Assembly (NCBI GenBank): GCA_037157565.1
Contig: JAZHRO010000012.1
Location: 57,527,501 to 57,591,500, forward strand
Reading direction: 5' to 3'
DNA length: 64,000 bases
Source of the DNA: Thalassia testudinum
Lineage: Eukaryota > Streptophyta > Magnoliopsida > Alismatales > Hydrocharitaceae
This document shows positions 48,101 to 57,092 of this stretch, piece by piece; positions within the stretch are counted from its first letter, which is position 1; each line of letters begins with the position of its first letter. The notes under the pieces were generated by a model. The model had not been told where the DNA came from. It saw only the letters and a program-made list of their open reading frames with translations, and did not search any database. A program made the translations under genes and the position numbers.

Positions 48101-50492
48101 GGTAAGGTTCAACTTAAAGAATCAAAATTTCCTAAAAATCAATTGAGTGATTGAGCCTTCGAACCTTCTAAATATAAGCACAATACAAGTAATCAAGAGA
48201 ACGATTATGACACATTCTGAAAACAGCCATGCTAGCTATCAAATAACAAAACCTAAACTAGATCTTTTCCCATATTAAGACTTGCCATGAATTATTTTCC
48301 CCTAGTAACATCCGTACCTGTATTTGGATCAACGTAGGTCATGCACAAACAATTCCGTATAGATCCATATAACATGCTCAATAGTTTGCTTCCGAACAAT
48401 TCTGAGTTCTTCCCCCTCTCCACACATGTGAGGCTAATAATCCGACTTAGAAGAACTTCAAACAAGAACATTAATTGGCTTCCCAACATTGAAGGAACAA
48501 TCAGCACATTCATGTTGTCCGTGTTTCCATCAAACAACAAACCACTTTGCAGCCCAATTGCACCCCATACAGGGGTAAGATCAAAGTGAGAGATCCATCA
48601 GTCTCGAGTTTCTATGTTGCTCTTAAAGATAATGTGCTGTATATTTTATTGCGAGTATAGTGCTAGCAGTTTCAAAAGTCCATTAAACTTGAAACAAATT
48701 TTTTATCAAATTGCACAAACCATCAAGCAACAGCTAAGCATTCTAAATTCCAAAAGTAACCCTCAAAAACTCCCAATTCCGATCTTGATACCTAAGTATC
48801 TAACCAAACATCCAAATTCTTGCCTTGAAATTAGCCAATAGGTTTAGATGCAAAATGCATTCAAAAATCATCCACAACATAGAAACAAGTAATTAATAAA
48901 AGCAGCCACCTGAGTCTGAAGATCGTCCCCAGTAACAATGTTCCCAACAGTTCGAAGTGCAGGAATCAGAACAGCGGGAGCAGGATGCCTGGACAGAAAA
49001 AGCAATCAGTTAAAAACCCCAGTCAAACATGCCTCGTGATGCACCATACCACCATCATCAACTAAAAGCACAGAAGCCAGGAATGCTCATGTATACACTC
49101 CCGGATAAACTTGAAAGAGGGGGAAGCAACACATACATGAGCAACTCCACAAGCCTAGGGCAGACACCTGCTTCGATCACAGCATGGATCTTGTCGTTTG
49201 TCCCATCAGACAGGTACGACAACGCCCAGCACGCATCCGTCAACACCTCCTCATCATTCGAGTGGATCAACCGTGCAAGCGCCGGGAGAGCAGGCTTCGC
49301 CTGCGGGGTAGAGAGCAAACAACCGTAAGCAACACAGGCACTTTGATGCGCTCCTCGGCCAAGAGAAAATACCAACAGGGATCCAGACCTGCTCGAAGTC
49401 TGGCTGTGGCTTCCCTCTGCAGAAGTTGGACAGGGTCCAGGTCGCATTCCTCAGCATTGACAGCTTGGCGTGCTCATTCAGCTGCGCTAGCAGCGGCCCC
49501 AGCGCCCCGTGCACAAGCACGAGGTCCCTGCACCTCGGGGAGTCCCCCGCAACGTTCCCGAGAGCCCACACAGCCTAACAGCAACTCACAATTCACGATG
49601 GGGTCACGCATACAGCAGACCAAAAGAACAGAGACAATCAACAGACGAAAAAAAGCAGAAAATTCACCTGCTCACGGACGTCGTCGCTGGGGGAGCTGAG
49701 GAGCTTGACGAAGATTGGGACGGCCCCATGGTCGATGACAACCTTCGTGTTGTCCGATGTCCCCGACGCGATGTTCGTGAGCGCCCACGCAGCTTCGAAC
49801 TGCAGAAAGAGAAACAAGCAGCGAATTTCCACACATCAATCACGAAATGAATGCGGGAAACCCGCACGCGTGGGGAGGGGATCCGGACCTGGAGCTGAGG
49901 GAAGTCCTCCCGCATCAGGAACTCCACGAACCTCGGCACAACGCCTGCCTGGATGACCTCCTCGATCGGAGGGCTCCGCTCTATAAAACACCCAAAAAAA
50001 AAAAAGGACGAAAAATCGGATCTTCATCAAAGCAACACGCAAAGACGCAAAATTCGAGTTCGGATTAAAGAGTTCTCACCTATGGAGAGGAGCTTGCGGA
50101 ACTGGGTAGTGGACTCGAGCTGGGAGGTGGCGTCATCGGAGTAGATGCCGGCGACCATCGCGGGGAGGCTCTCGAGCTGCGAAGAAGAAGAGGAAGAAGA
50201 AGTAGAGATGGGGTTGGTCAGAAGGGAGGATCGATCTCTAAGGTGGAGATTGTGGGGGTGGGAAAAGGACCTTTTTGTCCATGGCGGAGGGGTGGAGGGC
50301 CATGGGGAGCTGTTGTTGTTGCTGTTGGGGTAGCATGCCCTCGCGGCGCTTCTTCTGGAGGCTCTCCTCGCGCTTGTTCTTGCGGATCTCGACCATGTTA
50401 TCCTCGCGGCGGCGGCGGCCCTCGTCGGCGTCCACGGCGACCTTGTAGCGGTTGCGTCGGACCTCCGTGCGGGCGCTCGGCCTAAGCGACAT
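39163..50492 (-). CDS. IMPA: Importin subunit alpha (karyopherin alpha), ten exons
   Basis: This nuclear-import adaptor binds classical NLS cargo through armadillo repeats and importin-beta through its N-terminal IBB domain. Exons on the minus strand: 50492-50271, 50176-50080, 49980-49889, 49799-49668, 49574-49389, 49300-49137, 48988-48910, 40021-39893, 39746-39619 and 39541-39163 (stop at 39165-39163). They sum to 1608 nt, 535 residues, with GT-AG at every junction and no break. The basic IBB domain spans about residues 1-55 ([22 protein letters not shown]). Armadillo repeats carry the cargo-binding W/N pairs W142/N146, W184/N188, W227/N231, W353/N357 and W395/N399; W268 pairs with Y272 and N314 lacks the Trp. 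The acidic C-terminal region includes [13 protein letters not shown]. Its length is typical. Introns are 77-148 bp except intron 7 (8.9 kb, with a LINE). 5' exons are GC-rich and 3' exons AT-rich. Confidence 0.97.
41066..41082. repeat. LINE target-site duplication, 3' copy
   Basis: CAGCTTCTATTCAACTT matches the 17 bp at 46514-46530 with one C/T difference. It abuts the LINE's oligo-T/A tail. Confidence 0.9.
41199..44640 (-). pseudogene. LINE ORF2 (endonuclease / reverse transcriptase), frameshifted
   Basis: Reading leftwards: the endonuclease begins near 44640 with the WNVRGLN motif, is frameshifted, continues at 44485-43946 and ends in SDHTPLL, the usual active-site SDH. A linker follows (43945-43613). 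RT part 1 (43505-43014) has [13 protein letters not shown] and [23 protein letters not shown] part 2 (43027-41879) has [11 protein letters not shown] (motif A), [21 protein letters not shown] (motif B) and YADG at residues 110-113 of that frame, where most relatives have YADD. The zinc-binding segment (41612-41412) has CPLCGG then [10 protein letters not shown]-terminal [14 protein letters not shown] leads to a stop at 41199-41201. Several frameshifts and stops, plus the altered YADD, mark it as inactive. Confidence 0.9.
44697..46484 (-). CDS. LINE ORF1 protein, zinc-knuckle nucleic-acid-binding (595 aa)
   Basis: This open frame of 595 codons starts 29 bp inside the LINE and ends about 55 bp before ORF2. 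ORF1 proteins of plant L1 elements bind the element RNA. Two CCHC knuckles sit near the N-terminus: C41-C44-H49 then Y54, where the last Cys is replaced by Tyr, and an intact C60-C63-H68-C73. The rest is rich in Gly, Arg, Val and Ala, including a segment FAKAVAGG and a C-terminal Gly/Trp-rich tail. The N-terminal knuckle position is unusual, since many plant LINE ORF1s carry it centrally, so a frameshift may have changed the flanks. The antisense strand also has long open frames, a consequence of GC richness. Confidence 0.75.
   Translation of the reverse strand: MKERKMSEGGSARGGVRGWEGEGLGWTAVKRRSWRGVVSVRCFKCLGRGHFAEGYRESLKCLRCGGLGHRRARCHLRESAAEVSVARARVLLPPLEGAPLVEVEAPWSEEIRALEGSLAAALVAVVLEGEVGLGDLRGVVFSFLGIGRGAFGVATLGSGCLVLSGLGLVLVRCLAFMEMSCGRGVVRWRWPVRSDGAMAERPLISVRQSVVIEGVPLVLRTVDVAAAVVASFARLRSCDGLGLRSEDLLRFGAWVEMRPGIQIVEKMILRWGSSSWLVRVSQEVRRPRSFAKAVAGGAVAEHGVGAGSQAGREPAVFGKAKGRGDDCAIVAIPTARSVVDERVVDSGETGGSVAKGLESFAALKTKDPADVDLLLMVRPLGGPRSGGSDPELGKDGFGGASELGSSACEGSGRAPNGGSDRMNLEASPRCDLGQADRVAMGDVDGTVLRLQRWKLRKLLAQWLAYKPRWTYRRWRAKSPPTGSEVGSDQLRGEVLAEVVVGGTVPTGGRGGRLAEDLMGGGGSAGCAGRVAVAGGGAGNQRGLGLEGMQGLRRVGQSWGWLKRGWCELGRWRSRCWESRCSGAIGLACGAGGWGG
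46514..46530. repeat. LINE target-site duplication, 5' copy
   Basis: CAGCTTTTATTCAACTT is the partner of 41066-41082, with one transition. Confidence 0.9.
47002..47019. repeat. Poly-C tract (18 C) in importin-alpha intron 7
   Basis: 18 consecutive C residues. The length is likely to be uncertain. Confidence 0.85.
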
Positions 50493-50625
50493 GGCTGCTG
50501 ATGCGGAGGAAGGGGGAAACCCTAGAGTCTGAGAGAGGGTAGAGAAGGGGAAAAGATGGGAATATGATCGGTGACTGAGGGGATGCGATGTGAGGGATGA
50601 TGTGGGGGTCTATATTTCAAATTCT
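50493..50625 (-). promoter_or_regulatory. Importin-alpha leader and core promoter
   Basis: Minus strand, upstream of the ATG at 50492. A telo-box (AAACCCTA at 50517-50524 on the plus strand) lies in the probable 5' UTR. A TATA-like AAATATAG is at about 50609-50616, near 120 bp from the ATG. Telo-boxes are common in leaders of plant housekeeping genes. Confidence 0.5.
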
Positions 50626-52051
50626 TTGGGAGGAATTGGAGAGGAGGCGGGGAAGACTTAGCGTTGCGTTGGGTTCGTGTTTGTGTGTTACGGTGGGAGG
50701 TGAGGTGGGAAAGACTGCATGTAGTAGTGGGTGTAGAGTGTTATTGGTTTCGATGTGTGTGATTTGCTTTACTTTGGTTAAGGGTTGGTTTTTACTTAAA
50801 GTCACGTTAAGGAAGGAGATTTAGTGAGAAAGTTTTGTATTTTGAATATAATTTTCACCTGGAATAATAACTTTAGAAAATCAAAAGATATTTCTCAATG
50901 TGACATGGATTTCTATTTGGCTTGACATTTTTTATAATAGTTATTTCAATAATGAACTAAGGATAACTTATTTTACTTCTCTCTTTGAAATTAGTTTTTT
51001 TGAAATTGTATTATGTGATTGACATAATTCATAATTATTAACTATTGAATGTAACCTAGGTTTCAGTTATTAGAATAATCATTTTTCTATATCAATTTTT
51101 ATGGCATTTTTCACGTAAAAGAGGGGGTGTCTCTATTGGATGTGTACCCTTATTTCATATAAGGAGGACTTGGATTATGGTGTAGAATCAAACAGAGATT
51201 TTTTTTTCCTCCATTTATTGTATGTTATGATAATCTTATAAAATGATGTAACTTATTTTCTCATTTAAATGCAAGATATGGAATTTTCATGAAATATCTT
51301 ATTATTCCAGCATTCTTCCTCCTTCTTTAGTCTATTGGCCAAATACAACCTTGGGGTGTTAATAAAGGTGAGGTTTAAAATGTGAAAGTGTTGACATCTA
51401 TTTTGATTTATTTTGTAGCATGCTTTAACATCTAAAAGTATTCAAACAACATGATAAGAGGGGATTTTAAAGGCTTTGTTATCTCATGAGAAATATGTGA
51501 CTTGAGTATAAGACTTATAATGGTTCAACCAAAAGATTTAATTAGCCATACTAATTTAACTAATCTAATTATCCATTTATTTCATGTTTTTGCAACCTTC
51601 TTGAGCAATTATAAAATTTAAACTAATTATTATAAAGATGACTCCCAATTCAAGTAGTGAAAGTTGATCCCATTTAGTTCTTTGGACATAGATTATCGTT
51701 TCCAAATAATAATAAATTTCCATTTAACATGTTTAAGTTTGTTTGCACTCAATACTCGAAACTTTGATACTTAAGTTCTTCCCTATTTCTCTCTCACTTT
51801 ATTTTAGCACTTTTATCCTTATGTATATTCATTTTCAAATTCAATTTTCACCTCTTTTGTCCTTAATGTACTGAACATCAAGTTCCTTTATTTTTAAAGG
51901 AATATCAAACTATCGATAAATATTGTAAAATCAATGTATTTATTTCTCATGTATAACATAAAATTTCTTTTGTAAGTTAATTTGTCACAAATTTTGATGA
52001 TAATTTATACAATGATTCTAACTTAAATGAATATATTTGCATTCTTGCAGG
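50626..52051. other. AT-rich upstream flank of importin-alpha, no gene seen
   Basis: Low-complexity AT-rich DNA with short unsupported frames. It holds any distal regulatory sequence of the importin-alpha gene. Confidence 0.5.
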
Positions 52052-53456
52052 TGTTGAGATAAAGTCAATACATGTGTGAATGATAAAAGTGATGTATCCC
52101 TTGGATGTACTATAGATTATGCGATGTTGATCTGATGGCTATGCACACAAACAAATTAACGGCAGATATTAGTAATAGCAAAATATTTGCACAAATAACA
52201 ATCCATAAAAATTGACACAAGATGTATAGTGGTTCTCCACTCACTTAGGTACTCCACTACCTATGCCTCCTAGCTTAGGATTTTTAACCCAATTCTCTCA
52301 ACCTCGAGAGCATCACTTTACTAACCAAGATAATTAATGGGTTACCCAACTCAAGTACAACAATAGGTTACACAACCCAACAAGCAACAAGCTTAATTAC
52401 AAAGATAATACTGGTGTAAGATAAAAGAAATCCTACAACAAAATACCTAAGCCTCTCAACAATAACATAAAATAAGTATACCAATTGGAGAACCTAGGAA
52501 GGACTTGAATGCTTTGTAATTGCGCAAGATAAGCACATTAATGCATTTGCAAATCGTAGAGAGATTGACAGCAGCAAACAATTTCTTCTCTTCAAAATAT
52601 GGTAGAAATATGAAATATAGCTCTTATATTTTTCCTTATATTTCTTGTATATAAATTAAGAGTTCTAAAGTCATTTTATAGAGTTAGAACCTTAGTAATA
52701 CGTCTACTAGATGTTGGGGTTTAAATCCCAGCATTCAAGTCAACAAAATCAAATTTACAACTATTCAAATTTGAACCGACAGCTAACAGGTACTGGTACT
52801 GAAGTATTGGTATCGGTATTAGCTGCTCACAGTTTTTCTGCAGCTAGCACACAAGAGTCCTGGTATCGGTAGTCATCATGGGTACCGATACTTGTGATTC
52901 CTAGGTTTGAGGCTCACTAGCCACTGTGACTTACCTATACTAGTACTCATCATGGGTACCAGTACTCGTAAGATCCAAGCCCGAACCGAGTCTTCAAATT
53001 ATGACCATCTGATACTAATACTCTTAATTAGTATTAATACTTGTTCACAGTTTGAGACAAAGACTCAAACATGTGCCTTACATGTAGCAGTATTTATGAA
53101 CAATACTGATACTTGCTTACAAGTACCTTGTTTTACAAAGATTAACAATTAAGTACGTTTCTTTAAAATGATCGTAATATTAATCCTAATTTATCTCTAA
53201 TTAATTTTATGATCTAACTTATGTTTCTTTGTTAAGTGGCATACATTCTAATAAAGTAAAAACCTAATATAAAAGACAACAAAAACTCCAAATCGAAGAT
53301 GGTCTTCTATCAACATCTCCTTGTCATTTTGCCTCCTTGACATCATGCCTTCTCGTTATAATTCTTTATTTGCCTTGATCTTCACTTAAATATGAAATTT
53401 CACTCAATTGCAAACATTAATTTACAATAATTTTATTAAGGAACAAGGTTCCAACA
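52052..53456 (-). mobile_element. Possible solo LTR of a copia-type element
   Basis: The segment begins TGTTGAGATAAAG and ends GGTTCCAACA, so its ends are the short inverted TGTTG/CAACA expected of LTRs. Read on the minus strand it starts TGTTGGAACCTTG, a frequent copia-like start. There is no primer site, no polypurine tract and no matching TSD (GCAGG left, AAAAA right). Repeated GGTACCGATACT / GGTACCAGTACT words lie at 52800-52980. Confidence 0.4.
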
Positions 53457-53553
53457 AAAAAAATATATAACTATTTTTGTAAATTATTTGCGTGAAAGTT
53501 CCAATGTTTTACTCTTTGTAAAAATTGTTTATGAGAAATTATTTTCAAAGAAT

Positions 53554-54049
53554 CACTACAATAATTTCCACTTTTACTGTCGGTCTCTTTTAAACGACGC
53601 AACAAGGCGACGTCATTAGTAGCGTCGTTGTTTCGTTTTCCTGTCAGTTGTAAAGAAAATCCGACGTTGAATAATTGTTCGCTCAATGGACGGATTTGAT
53701 CTTTTGCAGTCATTTTACAACCGACGGGAATTGGATTTCCTATCACTTATAAAATAAGCGACGACGTTGGTATGCCACTTTTTCCCGCCTTTGCGTGTCC
53801 TTTCTTAAGTTTCACCATCTTTTAAATGAATATACCTCACTTGTATAAGCGATGGTAAAAATATTTTTGCCATCTCTTGGCTAAATAAGCAACGGTATAT
53901 AAGTCTCAAGGATGACCAAAGCTTCTCTTTTTTGTTGTTACTTTCTAAAATAAGTGACGGCAAATGTACAATATTCGCTATCAGAACTTAACTTTAATGT
54001 TGTCACTTCTTTCCAGAATCGACGACGAATGTAGGGTTTTTTTTTTAAA
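53554..54049 (+). mobile_element. CACTA-type transposon terminus with subterminal repeats
   Basis: CACTACAATAATTTCC at 53554 matches the start of plant CACTA terminal repeats. It is followed by many short GCGACG/CGACG/GTGACGG motifs in both orientations up to about 54030 (for example 53597, 53610, 53629, 53757, 53953 and 54020), the usual subterminal structure. The opposite terminus was not found; an LTR begins near 54050 and may interrupt the element. Confidence 0.6.
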
Positions 54050-56815
54050 TGTGAAAATTAGAATGACCCTTCCCAAGGCCGTTCAAGGTTTTTCCCGAAA
54101 GGGTAGGAGTGTAAGCGTAATTTTAAACCACCTGGGTTTCAGTTTGTGGGCTTTGCAGGAAAGAGGAAACCTTGCAGGGAAAATCTCATATTTTTCCCAC
54201 TCTCTCTTCCCCCACAACACACCCATGCACACATACCCCCCTCACAAACCCTAACCCTCTCCCTATTTAATACCCCCTCCACCTTCTCCATCTCCACACC
54301 ACCTCCACCTTCACTCCACCACCATTGTCTCCGGCGACCACCTCCTTCTCCGTCCCCCCGCAGCCACGAGTGGGGAAGGAGGGGAGCTCGAGACGGAGGA
54401 GAAGGAGAGAGGGAGAGCGTGGGTGAGGAGGTGTGGCCAAAGGAGCTCGAGAATGTGAAGGAGAAGGGAGAGGAGAGCGAGAGAAGGAGGCGCGACCGGA
54501 GGACGCCCTCCGTTCGTCTCGCCATCACCCTACCATTCATCGTTTCTCCTTTCCTCCCCTTGCAGCCGCATGTGGGAGAAAAGGAGGAGAGGGGAGTCGG
54601 CCGGAGGAGCTCAAGGAAAGGAGCTCGAGAGGGAGTAAAAGCCGCACGGGGGGGAGACCTACCCAAGGAGTCGCCATTGTTGCGATTCTGCAGGCGGAGT
54701 CGCGCAGAGAGAAGCTTCGCAGGGCATACTGCGGAACCACTTTTCTGCAGTATCAGACGTTTGGGATGCTATCCAGATGTTTGGAAGAGCCGCAGGACGT
54801 CTGACAGTACGTAGGGGTCGAGGTACGTACCATGCACGAGTCTGCTTTGCATGTACTTAACTTTTTATGTGTCTCATTTAAACCCGCACGTGCATGTGCA
54901 GGTACAGGACATTGGAAAGGCATGTGGCGCACCCTTCGAGGTTCTTTAGGACGTCTGATAAACATCTAAGACGTCCGGGTGCACTGACAGAAATCTGGAA
55001 GGACCCCAGGATGGTCGTGACGAGTTCCAAACATCCGCAATCAGTGCATGAAAGCAAGGTAAGCTTCTGAGGTCGTTTAAGACGTCTGGGTCTAGTCACT
55101 GACGTCTGATTTTAGTCAAAGTGCATATTTTTTGGCCCGTTCAGGGCCCAAATAGAGTCGGTTTTGCACAAACGAAGTATCGTTGGTTTCAGTTTGGAGT
55201 TCTCTACGTGTTTGTGTCACTCGTATACTATTTTGAACTTGTTTGATGTGATTTGGTTAAGTATATATGTCTCCAGCCAGTAGCGTATACGGGACCCGCG
55301 AAGACGACGAGATATGCGATTCGAGCCCCCATTCCACCCGTGTATCCCAGTAGAGTAGTTTTTCTTAATACTATGACTTAATTAATCAAAGTGCATGCTA
55401 TCTTAGAATGATTTGATTAAACCCTAGGATATGAACTGAACCCTAGGGCAGAATCGAGTGAATGAACATTGCTTGAGCCACACGGTCTATTTTGAAATGC
55501 ATGTTAGAACCCTTAATGATAGCAAATGAATAGTTAAATGATGTGATGCTTCTTTCAATTATTAAATCACGAGCTACCTGTTATATGATTAAGAACCGAG
55601 ATGTGAATAACGAGATATGCATGTTATGAAACGAAATGAAATGAATACAATGCATGAACCTTATGGGAAACTATAAGAGGAACTCACGTATACGGAACGA
55701 ATATCGTATGTAGAAGGGAAGTGAGCTGGCCCTCGAGTACACAATACCAAGGAGAGCAACTGTCCCTTTTGCATAGAAAGTGAGCTGGCCCTCGTGTACG
55801 CGGTACCGAGGAGAGCTACCGTTACTTTAGTGTAGGAGAAGCTAGCCGCCCTTGTGTTGAGACCCGGGGTTAGGAATGACAACCCTACACCGACTCCTAT
55901 TACTTTAGTATCTGGGGGAGCCAGCCGCCCTATGGGGCCCGGGGTTAGGACTGGCCATCCTACACCGACTCTTGTTATGCCCACTGGCAAACCAGATAGT
56001 CAGGCTAGGGTACGCAAATTGTTGAGGGGCAAGACCCCTGTTCTGTGAGGGCGAGACTCTGTTCTGTTCTGTATTGTATGTTTGGGCGTACCCGCTAACA
56101 GAAACGACTGACCGCATGCTAATGCGGGGTAGCTACCCGTGTGCGTGTCGTAGTCACCACTATGTCGCGACTATGACCTCGGGGTGGTAGACCAGGTGTA
56201 GGACTACCACAGGGGCTCTCTTGGCCAGAAGAGTGCTACGTGTACATCCTACATTGCGGAAAAGACTACAATCAAGATCGTTCCCTTAGGGAACAAGAGA
56301 ATTAAGAAATGTTGTGGATCGTTATTAGGATAACCGAATCAAAAACACCTAATTGAGATAAATGGAAAGGAGTTATTTGTTTGTTTCTTTATGTTAAATT
56401 GCATGTAAATGGCTTAACCACCACTCTACTTAGCGTTAGCTGACCACGGATTATATAACCATGTCCAGGTCAGGGAGTTGAGTAACCAGCGCCACCAGCT
56501 ACCAAGGGTGCTGGGCCCAGCTGAGCCCAATCATAGTGTTTTTCTCTTTTCCGTTGCATAGACTTTTTGTAGTAGTGAGTACCTTTACTATGTATGTTAT
56601 AATATTCTTCCGTTTGTGGCATGTAATATTTTTTTTAGACTTTTCGTTCTAATTTCCTTTACTGTCTCTTATTTATTTCTGCTTAGTTACATTGTATGCA
56701 TGGTTGTAGAATATTTTCTGCTTTTGGTTATTTCTCGTTGGACGATTAGGTCTTGGGATTTAGTCGAGGCGAGCCGATCTTGGGTCCTGTAGGGAGCCGA
56801 GATCGAGTCGTAACA
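54050..56815 (+). mobile_element. LTR-B, diverged subfamily member
   Basis: The right end, GAGTCGTAACA at 56815, closely matches the LTR end at 62701 (reverse strand), more than it matches LTR-1. Core promoter landmarks of the family are present: AAACCCTAA at 54246-54254 then CTATTTAATA near 54261. GACGTC cores are fewer and more decayed (54749-54802, 54945-55110). The left boundary is uncertain; TGTG at 54050 is a guess based on distance to the promoter. The following pentamer is AAAAT and no matching left TSD was seen. Confidence 0.7.
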
Positions 56816-57092
56816 AAAATTATGGGAAATACCCACTAAACCTATTTAAAAGACCTGCTTATACAAAATTTGTTAATGAAAATGAAGAGAAAATTATATG
56901 CAATAAATATAAAGTCTAGTGCAGAAAAAGTTTGAAAATTAAATATTTACATAAAAAGGGTAACATGAAAACATAAACAAGGAAATGGATAAAAATCAAA
57001 ATGCTGCTACCCCGATGCCCCCAGCTCCACTTGCACCACCCATGTCGTCATTGTCTCATTTGTAGATACTGGGATCTAATGCAGATGGATGC
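56816..57092. other. Left part of a sequence split by the LTR at 57093
   Basis: AT-rich to 57000, then a possible minus-strand frame rich in Gly, Ala and Ser. Its continuation beyond the inserted LTR begins at 59917. Together they may be the end of a transposon-borne gene; no domain was recognised. Confidence 0.45.
57088..57092. repeat. 5-bp TSD GATGC, left copy
   Basis: GATGC directly precedes the LTR start at 57093 and recurs directly after its end (59912-59916). Confidence 0.9.

Larger units (their letters stand above)
40022..48909 (-). other. Intron 7 of importin-alpha, 8.9 kb
   Basis: It runs from the donor after exon 7 (GTGGCT at 48909) to the acceptor TTTTCAG before exon 8. About 5.4 kb is the inserted LINE. 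The remaining 3.4 kb (40022-41065 and 46531-48909) is AT-rich, with an 18-C tract at 47002-47019 and no recognised gene. An exon-like open stretch of 47 codons lies at 40383-40240 on the same strand (see findings). Confidence 0.9.
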
